DNA from: an unidentified eubacterium SCB49
GTDB taxonomy: Bacteria; Bacteroidota; Bacteroidia; Flavobacteriales; Flavobacteriaceae
DNA: 64,000 bases
Assembly: GCA_000170815.1 (NCBI GenBank)
Contig: ABCO01000011.1
Span: 50,001-114,000, forward strand
Direction of reading: 5' to 3'
The notes under the pieces are model-generated. The model did no database searches, was not told the DNA's origin, and saw only the letters and a list, made by a program, of their open reading frames with translations. Positions 34,541 through 43,820 of the stretch are shown here, in pieces. Position numbers and translations under genes: made by a program. Every line of letters begins with the position of its first letter. Within the stretch, counting starts at the first letter, position 1.

Positions 34541-34846
34541 TTAAATTAATGGTTGTTAATTTTGATGGTTGTTTATTAAGAGATAAAGATAAATCTGGAT
34601 TGTTACACTTCTAAGTAAAATTATTTTATTTTTTTCTGAAATGCGCTAAACTTGGGGCATTAGGCTAGTAAGGCAGTGTGCTTAAAAGTCTTTAAAGAGC
34701 ATATAGATTCTTAAATATAAAAAATCAATATTGCTTTCCCGCGCTTGGCATAACAATTGAAAGATATAGTATCCTAACTTGTTAAAGCCTCGTATTACAA
34801 GGTTTTAGTATTTCTAGAGCAAATAACTTTAAAAATCAAAAGATGA
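34541..34846. other. Intergenic region between ECF operon and lon
   Basis: Roughly 300 bases with no ORF of note. On the minus strand, TGTAACAATCC and TATCTTTATC lie within 80 bases of the sigma GTG and could be its promoter. Toward lon the DNA is A/T-rich without an exact TAnnTTTG. Nothing else is evident. Confidence 0.35.
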
Positions 34847-34867
34847 TGTGTCAATATTTGTGACACA
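34847..34867. promoter_or_regulatory. 21-base palindrome before lon
   Basis: TGTGTCA (34847-34853) and TGACACA (34861-34867) form a perfect 7-base inverted repeat around ATATTTG. The repeat ends directly before one candidate lon ATG (34868) and 18 bases before the preferred one (34886). Its size and symmetry suit a dimeric repressor. The centre could also serve as a degenerate -7 box, so binding might block transcription. Confidence 0.45.
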
Positions 34868-34885
34868 ATGTCGTTAAACATATAT

Positions 34886-37336
34886 ATGTCAAAATCAAAA
34901 TTATTATCAATAGACAGGATGTCATTGCAAGATTTGCAGGATGAAGCAGAATTAATACCATTAATGAGTGCAGAAGATGAAGATGAAATGCAGCGTGAAG
35001 AGTTACCAGAAACATTACCTATTTTACCTTTAAGAAATACGGTGTTGTTTCCTGGCGTAGTAGTACCTATTACTGCAGGTCGTGATGCTTCTATAAAATT
35101 AATAAATGAGACAAACAATGGCGGAAAAGTCATTGGTGTTGTTTCTCAAAAGAATGAAGAGGTTGAAAACCCAGGAATAGATGATATTAATACGGTGGGT
35201 ACGGTTGCTCGTATTTTACGTGTATTAAAAATGCCTGACGGAAACACAACAGTTATCATTCAGGGTAAAAAGCGTTTTGAGGTTTCAGAAATTGTAACTA
35301 CAGAGCCTTACATGACTGCAACGGTAAAAGAAGTAGCAGAAGCTAGACCCGAAAAAAAGAATAAAGAGTTTGACGCGATTATAGAGTCTATTAAAGAATT
35401 AGCGTTAAAAATTATAAAAAGTAGTCCCAACTTACCTAGCGAAGCTTCATTTGCGATTAAGAACATAGAGAGTGATTCTTTCTTAATTAATTTTGTGAGT
35501 TCAAACCTTAATATTTCAGTAGAAAATAAGCAACATATACTTGAGATTAATAATCTTAAAGATAGAGCATTGCAAGCACTGAAATATATGAACATAGAAT
35601 TTCAGAAATTATCTTTAAAAAATGACATTCAGTCTAAGGTTCAAGAAGGGATGAACCAGCAACAGCGAGAATACTTTTTACACCAGCAAATGAAAACCAT
35701 CCAAGAAGAGCTTGGAGGAAATGGAAGTCATGCTGAGGTTGAAGAAATGAAGGCTAGAGCTAAAGCAAAGAATTGGAGTGAAGAAGTACAAAAGCATTTT
35801 GATAAAGAGATTGCTAAGTTACAACGTATGAACCCGCAGGTGGCGGAGTTTAGTATACAACGTAATTACCTTGATTTAATTCTTGACTTGCCTTGGGAGA
35901 AATTTAGTAAAGATAAGTTTGATTTAAAACGAGCAAAGAAAATACTAGACAGAGATCATTACGGTCTTGACGACGTAAAAAAACGTATCATTGAATACCT
36001 AGCCGTATTAAAATTACGTAATGATATGAAATCGCCAATACTTTGTCTTTATGGACCTCCGGGAGTTGGTAAAACATCTTTAGGTAAGTCTGTTGCTGAA
36101 GCTTTAGGGAGAGAATATGTACGTATTAGTTTAGGTGGTTTACGTGATGAAGCAGAAATAAGGGGGCATCGTAAAACATATATTGGTGCTATGCCAGGTA
36201 GAATTATTCAGAGTTTGAAAAAAGCAGGAACTAGTAATCCTGTGTTTGTTTTAGATGAAATAGATAAATTATCTACTGGAAATCAAGGGGACCCGTCTTC
36301 TGCGATGTTAGAGGTGCTTGATCCAGAGCAAAATGGTGCTTTTTATGACAATTTTTTAGAGTTAGGTTATGACCTTTCTAAGGTGATGTTTATTGCCACA
36401 TCTAATCGTCTAGATACCATACAACCTGCATTGCGCGATCGTATGGAGATTATTAACGTGTCTGGTTATACCATAGAAGAAAAGGTAGAGATTGCAAAGC
36501 AGCATTTATTACCTAAGCAACTAGAAGAACACGGTCTTACCAAAAAACACTTAACGATTGCAAAACCTCAATTAGAAAAAATTGTTGAAGGTTATACCAG
36601 AGAGAGTGGTGTACGTGGATTAGAAAAACAAATTGCAAAAATGGTGCGTTATGCTGCTATGAATATTGCAATGGAAGAAAAATATGACATCAAGGTAAGC
36701 AATGACGTTATTGTTGAGGTATTAGGTTCACCAAAATTAGAACGAAATAAATACGAGAATAACGATACTGCAGGAGTTGTAACGGGGCTTGCTTGGACAA
36801 GAGTAGGTGGAGATATTCTTTTTATAGAAAGTATTCTTTCTAAAGGAAAGGGAACTTTGACCATGACAGGTAACCTTGGTAAAGTAATGAAAGAATCTGC
36901 CACTATTGCCTTAGAATATATTAAAGCAAATGCAGAAAAATTAGGTGTAAACCCAGAAGTGTTTAGTAAATATAATGTGCATTTACACGTACCTGCGGGG
37001 GCAACCCCAAAAGATGGGCCAAGTGCTGGTATTACAATGCTAACTTCATTAGTATCTTTATTTACACAGCGTAAGGTTAAGAAAAGCATTGCCATGACCG
37101 GTGAGATTACTTTAAGAGGTAAGGTATTACCTGTAGGCGGAATCAAAGAAAAAATATTAGCAGCAAAACGTGCTCGTATTAAAGAGATTTTATTGTGTGA
37201 AGAAAACCGAAGTGATATTGAAGAAATTAATCCTGATTATTTAAAAGGCTTAACTTTTCATTATGTGAAAGATATGAGCGATGTACTTACTTTAGCATTA
37301 ACTAAAGAGAAGGTAAAAGGTGCTAAAAAATTATAA
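34886..37336 (+). CDS. lon: ATP-dependent Lon protease
   Basis: 816 residues from [12 protein letters not shown]; an ATG at 34868 would add six. The N-terminal substrate-binding domain occupies residues 40-240 ([19 protein letters not shown]), followed by a coiled region with [18 protein letters not shown]. Walker A is GPPGVGKTS and Walker B is [10 protein letters not shown]. The protease domain carries the catalytic Ser in [11 protein letters not shown] and the Lys in [13 protein letters not shown]. It degrades misfolded and regulatory proteins in the cytosol. Length is normal. It stands alone, ending in a strong terminator. Confidence 0.95.
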   Translation: MSKSKLLSIDRMSLQDLQDEAELIPLMSAEDEDEMQREELPETLPILPLRNTVLFPGVVVPITAGRDASIKLINETNNGGKVIGVVSQKNEEVENPGIDDINTVGTVARILRVLKMPDGNTTVIIQGKKRFEVSEIVTTEPYMTATVKEVAEARPEKKNKEFDAIIESIKELALKIIKSSPNLPSEASFAIKNIESDSFLINFVSSNLNISVENKQHILEINNLKDRALQALKYMNIEFQKLSLKNDIQSKVQEGMNQQQREYFLHQQMKTIQEELGGNGSHAEVEEMKARAKAKNWSEEVQKHFDKEIAKLQRMNPQVAEFSIQRNYLDLILDLPWEKFSKDKFDLKRAKKILDRDHYGLDDVKKRIIEYLAVLKLRNDMKSPILCLYGPPGVGKTSLGKSVAEALGREYVRISLGGLRDEAEIRGHRKTYIGAMPGRIIQSLKKAGTSNPVFVLDEIDKLSTGNQGDPSSAMLEVLDPEQNGAFYDNFLELGYDLSKVMFIATSNRLDTIQPALRDRMEIINVSGYTIEEKVEIAKQHLLPKQLEEHGLTKKHLTIAKPQLEKIVEGYTRESGVRGLEKQIAKMVRYAAMNIAMEEKYDIKVSNDVIVEVLGSPKLERNKYENNDTAGVVTGLAWTRVGGDILFIESILSKGKGTLTMTGNLGKVMKESATIALEYIKANAEKLGVNPEVFSKYNVHLHVPAGATPKDGPSAGITMLTSLVSLFTQRKVKKSIAMTGEITLRGKVLPVGGIKEKILAAKRARIKEILLCEENRSDIEEINPDYLKGLTFHYVKDMSDVLTLALTKEKVKGAKKL

Positions 37337-37357
37337 GATATAATTCTAAATTATTAG

Positions 37358-37406
37358 AACCGTAAATCATAGAAATTAAACCATTCTATTTTTTACGGTT
37401 TTTTTG
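37358..37406 (+). terminator. Terminator of lon
   Basis: AACCGTAAA at the 5' arm pairs with TTTACGGTT, extended by ATAGAA/TTCTAT inside, followed by seven T residues. It begins 22 bases after the lon stop. Confidence 0.8.
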
Positions 37407-37510
37407 TTAGTAATCCTTTTAATAATCGACTTTATAAAAGCTTTTTTACCTTTCAAAAATAAATTAATATTGTAGCCGTTACTAGAATAACAATTGGTTA
37501 GAAACCCTAT

Positions 37511-38533
37511 ATGCAAAAGCAATCCTTTTTACTTTTATTAATATTGATAACAACGGTGAGTTATTCTCAAATAGGTGGCCAATCTACGTATCAGTTTCTC
37601 AATTTAGTGAATAACCCTAGACAAGCAGCTTTAGGTGGTAAAATAGTCACTAATTATGATTATGATCCTACTCAAGGTTTATTTAACCCCGCGAGTATTA
37701 ATCCAGAAATGGACAACCAGTTATCACTTAATTATACCAACTACATAGGTGATGTTAATTATGGTACTGCAACCTATGCTTATTTATGGGATAGAAGAAC
37801 ACAAGTGTTACATACAGGTATTACATACGTAAACTATGGACAATTTGATGGTTATGATGAAAATGGAGAGCCTACTGCTAGTTTTACGGGTAGTGAAGTA
37901 GCTCTTTCTTTTGGTCACGCGCGTAACATTGCTTTTACAGATTTTCATATAGGTGTAAATGCAAAATTAATTTCTTCTAGTTTAGAAAGCTATTCTTCTT
38001 TAGGTATCGCGGTAGATATAGGTGTAATGTATGTGTATGAAGATTGGGATTTACATATCACAGGAGTTGCTCGTAATATAGGTTCACAGATAACACCTTA
38101 CGACACAATATATGAGCCTTTACCATTAGATATTATCTTCGGAATTTCGCAAACTCTTGAAAACATTCCTATAAGATGGCATTTTACAATGGATAATCTA
38201 CAACAATGGAAATTAGGTTTTGAAAATACTAATAGAGATGTAACAGATTTAGAAGGAGGCACAACGTCAGAGCAGATTAATTTTATAGATCACGCTTTTC
38301 GTCATATGATTTTAGGTCTTGAATTATTTCCAGAAAGTGGTTTTAATTTAAGATTAGGTTATAATTTACGTAGGGGAGAAGAATTAAGAATATTAGAGCA
38401 GCGATCTTTTGCTGGTATTAGTGCAGGATTTTCTATAAAATTAAATAAGCTACGTTTAAGTTATTCTTATGCTAAGTTTAATGGAGCGGCATCTTCAGGT
38501 TATCTCGGACTCAATATTGATCTCAATGATTAA
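37511..38533 (+). CDS. porQ: Type IX secretion system protein PorQ
   Basis: 340 residues. Signal peptide ends TVSYSQ. The start of the mature protein QIGGQSTYQFLNLVNNPRQAALGGK is a PorQ hallmark, followed by FNPASINPEMDNQLSLNY. The remainder is a FadL-like barrel, ending GYLGLNIDLND. PorQ is an outer-membrane T9SS component that works with PorU, PorV and PorZ at the attachment complex for sorting-domain cargo such as the two T9SS proteins in this window. cmk overlaps the 3' end by eight bases, the conserved porQ-cmk arrangement as I recall it. Confidence 0.88.
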   Translation: MQKQSFLLLLILITTVSYSQIGGQSTYQFLNLVNNPRQAALGGKIVTNYDYDPTQGLFNPASINPEMDNQLSLNYTNYIGDVNYGTATYAYLWDRRTQVLHTGITYVNYGQFDGYDENGEPTASFTGSEVALSFGHARNIAFTDFHIGVNAKLISSSLESYSSLGIAVDIGVMYVYEDWDLHITGVARNIGSQITPYDTIYEPLPLDIIFGISQTLENIPIRWHFTMDNLQQWKLGFENTNRDVTDLEGGTTSEQINFIDHAFRHMILGLELFPESGFNLRLGYNLRRGEELRILEQRSFAGISAGFSIKLNKLRLSYSYAKFNGAASSGYLGLNIDLND

Positions 38534-39224
38534 AAAAATAACCATAGCTATTGACGGCTATTCTTCTACAGGTAAAAGTACAGTTGCAAAACAACTGGCA
38601 GACTACTTGGATTATATTTATGTAGATACCGGTGCAATGTATCGTGCTGTCACTTATTTTGCAATGCAAAAAGGGTATATCTCAGAGAATCATTTTGATA
38701 AAGAAGCACTCATTAATTCTTTAGATGAAATTACTGTTGGTTTTGAAAAAGCAAAACCTTTTGAGACTGCAGACGTTCTTTTAAATGGTAAAAATATAGA
38801 AGCTGAAATTAGAACACTTGAAGTTTCTTCTTTTGTAAGTCCAATAGCAACTGTTCCAGAAGTACGTAGAAAATTAGTGCACCAACAGCAATTAATAGGT
38901 AAGCAAAAAGGAGTCTCTATGGATGGAAGAGATATTGGTACGGTAGTTTTTCCAGACGCAGAACTTAAAATTTTTATGAATGCATCTGCAGAACAGCGTG
39001 CTAAAAGGCGTTATGAAGAGTTGTTAAAACGAGGTGACAAAGTAGTTTATCAAGATGTCTATGATAATGTAGTAGAACGTGATCGCATAGACACAACTCG
39101 TGAAGACTCACCATTAATCAAGGCTGATGATGCAATTGAAATTGATAATAGCGAGATGAATCTTGAAGATCAATTTCATATTATCTTACAACTTGCAAAA
39201 GACCGTATTGCAGGCAGAATTTAA
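38526..39224 (+). CDS. cmk: Cytidylate kinase
   Basis: 232 residues from MIKKITIAIDGYSSTGKSTVAK, whose P-loop is GYSSTGKST. Other marks are YVDTGAMYRAVTYFA, VSMDGRDIGTVVFPDA and FMNASAEQRAKRRYEEL. It phosphorylates CMP and dCMP in the cytosol. The frame extends upstream to 38469 inside porQ but the P-loop start at 38526 is clear. It ends with a four-base overlap against the convergent methyltransferase gene. Confidence 0.94.
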   Translation: MIKKITIAIDGYSSTGKSTVAKQLADYLDYIYVDTGAMYRAVTYFAMQKGYISENHFDKEALINSLDEITVGFEKAKPFETADVLLNGKNIEAEIRTLEVSSFVSPIATVPEVRRKLVHQQQLIGKQKGVSMDGRDIGTVVFPDAELKIFMNASAEQRAKRRYEELLKRGDKVVYQDVYDNVVERDRIDTTREDSPLIKADDAIEIDNSEMNLEDQFHIILQLAKDRIAGRI

Positions 39225-40396
39225 TCTTTAATTTTTTCACATTTTATCACAACTTTACTGTTGTCATGTAAAGTTGAAAAGAAAAGATAAGTGTCACCAC
39301 CATCTTTTAATTTCCATTTTTTTCTAATAGCTGCTACCGTTTCTGTAAAATTTCGAGTAGTCACATTTGCTTTTATTCCAGCAATATTAGCTTTCATTTC
39401 TTTTTTAGAATACGGAATCACTTCTACTATTTTAAAACGCCTTCCTGGAAAATCCATTAACATTTCAGAAGTAAAAAGATGTGTGTGTTGATGTAGTTTA
39501 AAAAGCCCCTTTTTATCAGAAATATGACTAAAACCACCCGCCTTTAAAATCGCTGCGTTTGGTTCGTATAGATAAGTAGAAGGTGAGGAGTAAGTGGATT
39601 GAGAAACGGTGTTTAATTGAAAATTAAAACACTCATTTTCGCTATTTTTTATATTAATGGTTTTAATCTGTACATGTGCTACGGCATTTGGCTTACATAA
39701 CCATAATAGTTCTTTTACTTCATTATTCACAGCAACAACGTGAATCTCAGATACGTTTTTTAGCTCTTGTAAACCTACTTGTATATCTAACATTGGTGAG
39801 GTTTTAATCATTAAAAGAGTACAATGATTAAGAAGTTCATCAATATGTTTTGGCACGTTTGGTAAGCAATCGTTTAAGAAAAAAACTTTCTGTTTGCTTT
39901 CTGTTCTTCTAGACGGATCTATATAAATCGTATCGTATTTTTTTTCAGTATTTAATAGAGCTAAACCATTTCCATTTACTACGGAAATATTAGGGGCATC
40001 AAGCTTGTCAAAATTATGTTTAGCTATGGTTACGAGATCTTCATTTAATTCAAAATAATCAACGTTTTTAGTGTTTTTAGAAAAATGAAATGTATCAATA
40101 CCCAAACCTCCCGTTACATCGGCTAGTTCTTCTCCTATGATGAGTGAAGCCTTATAAAGCGCTGTTTGTTGTGATGAGGTTTGCTCTAGATTAATTTTTG
40201 GTGGAAAATAGATGTCATCTACTTCGAGTAAATAATCTAGTTTTTTATTAGCCTTTAACCTACCTTCTATTTGTTGCAAAAGGTCTTGAACCGTGACTTC
40301 TGGAAAAGGACTGCCAGAAAAAGCGAGTTTAGAGAGATCACCTTTGTAGCTTTTAATAAACTTTTGAATATGAGGGGCTAATACTGCTGTGTTCAA
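39221..40396 (-). CDS. Class I SAM methyltransferase with THUMP-like C-terminal domain
   Basis: 391 residues. The central Rossmann fold has GLGIDTFHFSKNTKNVDYFELNEDLV and a catalytic-type motif YDTIYIDPSRRTES; DPSRR replaces the usual DPPR/NPPY. The C-terminal 80 residues (about 310-391) match the THUMP-like domain common in this family (GRRFKIVEVIPYSKKEMK, RKKWKLKDGGDTYLFF). The target is unknown, though RNA is likely. The start is TTG at 40396, four bases after the permease gene stop; no ATG nearby gives the conserved VLAPHIQKFI opening. Co-transcribed with the permease. Confidence 0.8.
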   Translation of the reverse strand: MNTAVLAPHIQKFIKSYKGDLSKLAFSGSPFPEVTVQDLLQQIEGRLKANKKLDYLLEVDDIYFPPKINLEQTSSQQTALYKASLIIGEELADVTGGLGIDTFHFSKNTKNVDYFELNEDLVTIAKHNFDKLDAPNISVVNGNGLALLNTEKKYDTIYIDPSRRTESKQKVFFLNDCLPNVPKHIDELLNHCTLLMIKTSPMLDIQVGLQELKNVSEIHVVAVNNEVKELLWLCKPNAVAHVQIKTINIKNSENECFNFQLNTVSQSTYSSPSTYLYEPNAAILKAGGFSHISDKKGLFKLHQHTHLFTSEMLMDFPGRRFKIVEVIPYSKKEMKANIAGIKANVTTRNFTETVAAIRKKWKLKDGGDTYLFFSTLHDNSKVVIKCEKIKD

Positions 40397-40400
40397 TGAA

Positions 40401-41495
40401 TTATAGGTTTTTAGTCAAACGTTGGACTATTTTATATTCAGATAAAAACTCTTTAGACATCACTTTTAAAGCGGTGTATACAGGGACAGCAAGTATCATT
40501 CCTGCAATTCCGAAAAGAAAACCACCTATTAAAATAACAACAAAGATTTCTAATGGATGTGACTTAACACTTTTTCCAAAAATAACAGGTTGTGTGATGA
40601 GGTTGTCAAATAGCTGAGCTAAACAATATCCTATAAAGACATAACATAACACAGGAAATAACTCTGTAGAAAAATCTGCTGCAAGATTATTGGATAAAAC
40701 AATAAGCATCATAAGTCCTCCGGCTATTAATGGCCCTAAATAAGGAACTATATTTAAAAATGCGCAAATAATGGCAATGGCAATGGCATTGTCAATATCA
40801 AAAACTAATAAAAGAATGCTGTAAAAAACAGATAGAATAAATATCTGTACCATCAAACCAATAAAATATCTTGACAGTAAGTTTTTAATTTTGGTAAATA
40901 CTAATAAGAAACGTTTTTCATTTCCTTCTTTAGCAAACGAAGTTACCGCACTTGGAATAAAATTTTCTTCTTTGATTAAGAAAAATGAAATGAATAACAC
41001 AGCAAAAAGGCCAACAAGTCCATCCCCTAAATTAGAGATAAAAACATCAAAAAAACTAGGAACCAACCCTAGGTCAAAACTTTTTATTTGTTCAGATTTT
41101 TTAATGGACTCAATAATATCTATTTGTTCTACGCCTAGAAAATCGCTTGCCTGAATACTTAATTCATTTAGATCTCTTTTAACCATATCAAAATCTATCT
41201 CAGCAATATTTTGACCTTGTTCAATAACGATTGGCACAAATATTCTAATAAGTAAACTTACGGCAAGAATTACTAAAAATAGTGTAGTGAAAGTAGCAAG
41301 GGTATTACTAAATTTAAGACGTGTTTTGAAAAAAAACATAATCGGTCTCGCGATTAAAGAAATAACTGCCGCGATACCAAAAAACAAAAACAAAGCTTTA
41401 ATACTATACAAAAACCACCCTAAAATTAGAACCGCTGCAATAATGGTTATTGAGCGTAAAATTCCATTAGAAATAGTTTTAGCTTTAAAATTCAT
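40401..41495 (-). CDS. AI-2E family transporter (PerM/YhhT-like)
   Basis: 364 residues with about eight membrane helices. Family signs are the C-terminal FLNIVPYLGPLIAGGLMMLIVL, followed by LAQLFDNLITQPVIFGKSVKSHPLEIFVVILIGG, which contains the QP and HP motifs. Proteins of this family export or import small molecules, originally AI-2; most are now considered sodium-linked transporters of unclear substrate. The transcript continues into the THUMP-like methyltransferase, whose link is unexplained. Confidence 0.87.
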   Translation of the reverse strand: MNFKAKTISNGILRSITIIAAVLILGWFLYSIKALFLFFGIAAVISLIARPIMFFFKTRLKFSNTLATFTTLFLVILAVSLLIRIFVPIVIEQGQNIAEIDFDMVKRDLNELSIQASDFLGVEQIDIIESIKKSEQIKSFDLGLVPSFFDVFISNLGDGLVGLFAVLFISFFLIKEENFIPSAVTSFAKEGNEKRFLLVFTKIKNLLSRYFIGLMVQIFILSVFYSILLLVFDIDNAIAIAIICAFLNIVPYLGPLIAGGLMMLIVLSNNLAADFSTELFPVLCYVFIGYCLAQLFDNLITQPVIFGKSVKSHPLEIFVVILIGGFLFGIAGMILAVPVYTALKVMSKEFLSEYKIVQRLTKNL

Positions 41496-41568
41496 AGTTT
41501 AATTAAATGAATACTAATGTAAATAAATTTCAGTCATGATTGGTTAGCCCCATCATTTTTGTGAAATT

Positions 41569-42081
41569 TTAAGATATTATTTTTTTGGTTATCTCATAAA
41601 GAGCGATTCCTGTAGATTGTATTACGTTCATACTACTATTGTTGCCAAACATAGTAATATGGTACACAGAATCAAGATACTGTAAAATATCTTCCGAAAT
41701 ACCGTGTTTTTCACTTCCTATAATTAATGCAATGCTAGTTTGTGTGTCAATTGTTAGCTCTTGGATAGCAGCACTATCGGAAGTGATTTCTAAACCTATT
41801 AGTCGAGTGTTATTTTGTTTTAGCGTAGCAATGGTTTCTTTAATATCTGAAACACAAGAGTAGGGGATTAGTTTTTCTGTACTTCTTGCGGTTCTTTTTA
41901 ATCGTGAAGATTTGATGTCTATAGTATTTCCGAAGAAAATAATATTATTTACACCAAAAGCTTCACAGACTCTAAATAAAGCGCCTTGATTTGCAGGACT
42001 ATCTAGGTGGTCACAAATGACGGTTATAGGAAATGATTGGCTAGAAAATTTATTTTCTTGATGTGAAAGTTGGTGACTCAT
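41569..42081 (-). CDS. TrmH/SpoU family RNA 2'-O-methyltransferase
   Basis: 170 residues from MSHQLSHQENKF. SPOUT knot motifs are visible: motif 1 DSPANQGALFRVCEAFGV (Asn and Arg), motif 2 ALIIGSEKHGIS and motif 3 NNSSMNVIQSTGIALYEI. The substrate is probably tRNA or rRNA ribose. A TTG at 42102 overlapping the DUF4159 stop (TTGA) would add seven residues; both starts are possible, and I prefer the ATG because the conserved opening begins there. The 2'-O target is not predictable. Confidence 0.85.
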   Translation of the reverse strand: MSHQLSHQENKFSSQSFPITVICDHLDSPANQGALFRVCEAFGVNNIIFFGNTIDIKSSRLKRTARSTEKLIPYSCVSDIKETIATLKQNNTRLIGLEITSDSAAIQELTIDTQTSIALIIGSEKHGISEDILQYLDSVYHITMFGNNSSMNVIQSTGIALYEITKKIIS

Positions 42082-42098
42082 AACAGTATAATCGGGAT

Positions 42099-42743
42099 TC
42101 AATTTTCAAATACGTATGAGATGATATTAGCTCCCATGCGTAACGCTTTTAGTCTTACTTCTTGCGGATCGTTATGAACTTCTTGGTTTTCCCAACCGTC
42201 ACCCAAATCACTCTCAAAAGTATATAATAAGACTAATCTACCTTCTATAGTGATACCAAAGGCTTGTGGTCGTGCATTTTCGTGCTCGTGAATTTTTGGT
42301 AAACCATCTGGAAACTTAAATTTTTGATTAAATATAGGATGATTTCCCGCCAGTTCTTCTAAGGTTTCATTTGGGAAAAGTTTTGTTAATTCTTTACGGA
42401 TATACTCATCCATACCATAGTTGTCATCAATGTGTAAAAAACCACCACTAAGCAAATAGGTTTGCAGGTTTGTAATATCATCTTCGTTAAAGAAAACATT
42501 ACCATGCCCTGTCATATGTATAAAAGGATAATTAAATAGGTCTACACTATCAGGTTTTACAACCTCGAGTTTTGTAGATAAGGTTGTGTTTAATTCTTGA
42601 TTACAAAATTTAGCAAGATTTGGTAATGCTGTAGGGTTTCCATACCAATCACCACCACCGCCATATTGCAGTACTGCTATTTCTTGGCTATAAATCGTTT
42701 GAGATATAGTAAGTAAACATAAAAAGAATAAGGTCTTCAACAT
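42099..42743 (-). CDS. DUF4159 exported protein
   Basis: 214 residues. Signal peptide ends QTIYSQ. The mature part is a GATase-like Rossmann domain of the DUF4159 family: IAVLQYGGGGDWYGNPTALPNLA, MTGHGNVFFNEDDITNLQTYLLSGGFLHIDDNYGMD, NHPIFNQKFKFPDG and the C-terminal EVRLKALRMGANIISYV. Usually found in gliding Bacteroidota and planctomycetes; no enzyme activity is known. A TATTTTTG -7 box is only five bases before its ATG, so its message would be near-leaderless. The TrmH gene follows with coupled or overlapping start. Confidence 0.82.
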   Translation of the reverse strand: MLKTLFFLCLLTISQTIYSQEIAVLQYGGGGDWYGNPTALPNLAKFCNQELNTTLSTKLEVVKPDSVDLFNYPFIHMTGHGNVFFNEDDITNLQTYLLSGGFLHIDDNYGMDEYIRKELTKLFPNETLEELAGNHPIFNQKFKFPDGLPKIHEHENARPQAFGITIEGRLVLLYTFESDLGDGWENQEVHNDPQEVRLKALRMGANIISYVFEN

Positions 42744-42748
42744 AAGAC

Positions 42749-42756
42749 CAAAAATA
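42749..42756 (-). promoter_or_regulatory. -7 box TATTTTTG five bases before the DUF4159 ATG
   Basis: An exact TAnnTTTG match on the minus strand (42756-42749) precedes the ATG at 42743 with the same tight spacing as rlmD. It implies near-leaderless transcription. Confidence 0.48.
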
Positions 42757-42789
42757 GAATAAAAAGGATACAGATGTACTTTGTCTTGC

Positions 42790-42969
42790 TTATATTTTTT
42801 CTATCATTTCAGAAAAAATGGAATTAATAAAAAACTTATGCTCAAGTTTTAAATCTTTTTTAATAATAATTTTTGAAGGTGTAGAAACGGAAGTGTTTTT
42901 TTCTTCAGTTAAAATAGAACGTCTTCTCTTAGTGGTTTTTTTTGAAGGTAACGATTTAATGTCAGCCAT
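42790..42969 (-). CDS. Small basic protein of 59 residues, unknown
   Basis: An ATG at 42969 opens MADIKSLPSKKTTKRRRSILTEE on the minus strand, ending FSEMIEKI before TAA at 42790. It fills the gap between rsmE and DUF4159, which otherwise has no content. The N-terminal half is strongly basic (KKTTKRRRS) and Ser/Thr-rich, and the rest is alternately hydrophobic and charged. No signal peptide or membrane segment. It could bind nucleic acid or the ribosome, but I recognise no family. Nothing proves translation, so it may be spurious. Confidence 0.45.
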   Translation of the reverse strand: MADIKSLPSKKTTKRRRSILTEEKNTSVSTPSKIIIKKDLKLEHKFFINSIFSEMIEKI

Positions 42970-43099
42970 GGTATCAAATATTGATAGTTAAGCGTTCTTT
43001 AAGAGGGATCGAGAACAAGAATTTGTTTGTTGGTTGCAATATACTATATTTTTATGAATATGAAAGGTATATAATATTAACAATCAATGTTTTCGAAAA

Positions 43100-43810
43100 T
43101 CAGTCATTTAGTACAGAAAAAGTATGACAGGCAACAATAGCGGCCGTTTCTGTTCTTAATCTTCTGTCACCTAAAGATACTTCTGTAAAGTCTTTATCCT
43201 TAGCCTGTTTTATTTCTTTTTTAGAAAAGTCACCTTCTGGTCCTATGAGTAATAAACTATCAAAATTTGGTTTGATACAGTTTTTAAGCGCTTTTTTTGT
43301 TGGTTCATTTTCACAATGTGCAATACTTTTAAAGTTTTCGTCGTGAGACAGCTTCATAAAAGCAGTAAAAGTAATCGCATCATTTAATTTTGGTAAATAA
43401 CAGGAAAGTGATTGTTTCATGGCACTCACTATTATTTTTTCGTAACGTTCTTTTTTAATTACTTTTCTTTCGCTGTGATCACAAATAATAGGAGTTATTT
43501 CTGTGATTCCTATTTCTGTAGCCTTTTCAAGAAACCACTCAAAGCGATCATTAAGTTTTGTGGGAGCAACTGCCATATGTAGTTGATAGGGTAGTGGCTG
43601 TTCTAGGCTAGTTTCTGTAACGGTTGCAATACAACTTTTAGGGTTGCTACTTAAAATTTCTGTAGTAAATAAGTAGCCTTCACCATTTGTAATATGTAAT
43701 TGGTCACCTTCTTTTTTTCTTAAAACCTTATGTATATGTCTACTTTCGTCTTTGTCAAAAACGATTTCGGTTGCTGTAGGTAAGATGCCTTGTTGGTAAA
43801 ATAAATTCAC
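43100..43810 (-). CDS. rsmE: 16S rRNA (uracil-1498-N3)-methyltransferase
   Basis: 236 residues. An N-terminal PUA-like barrel (DKDESRHIHKVLRKKEGDQLHITNGEGYL) leads to a SPOUT domain with LLLIGPEGDFSKKEIKQA and the C-terminal LGDRRLRTETAAIVA, the RsmE signatures. EWFLEKATEIGITEITPIICDHSERK is also conserved. It methylates N3 of U1498 in 16S rRNA. It lies 10 bases after the tsaD stop and is probably its downstream operon partner. Confidence 0.93.
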   Translation of the reverse strand: MNLFYQQGILPTATEIVFDKDESRHIHKVLRKKEGDQLHITNGEGYLFTTEILSSNPKSCIATVTETSLEQPLPYQLHMAVAPTKLNDRFEWFLEKATEIGITEITPIICDHSERKVIKKERYEKIIVSAMKQSLSCYLPKLNDAITFTAFMKLSHDENFKSIAHCENEPTKKALKNCIKPNFDSLLLIGPEGDFSKKEIKQAKDKDFTEVSLGDRRLRTETAAIVACHTFSVLND

Positions 43811-43820
43811 GGTCTTTAAT

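Noticed and set aside
36649..37146. 165-codon open frame antisense to lon
   Set aside because: It lies inside the conserved lon protease domain; its composition mirrors the sense gene and it has no promoter or family motif.
40396..40617. 73-codon plus-strand frame opposite the AI-2E permease
   Set aside because: Falls opposite the conserved permease C-terminus; a shadow frame.
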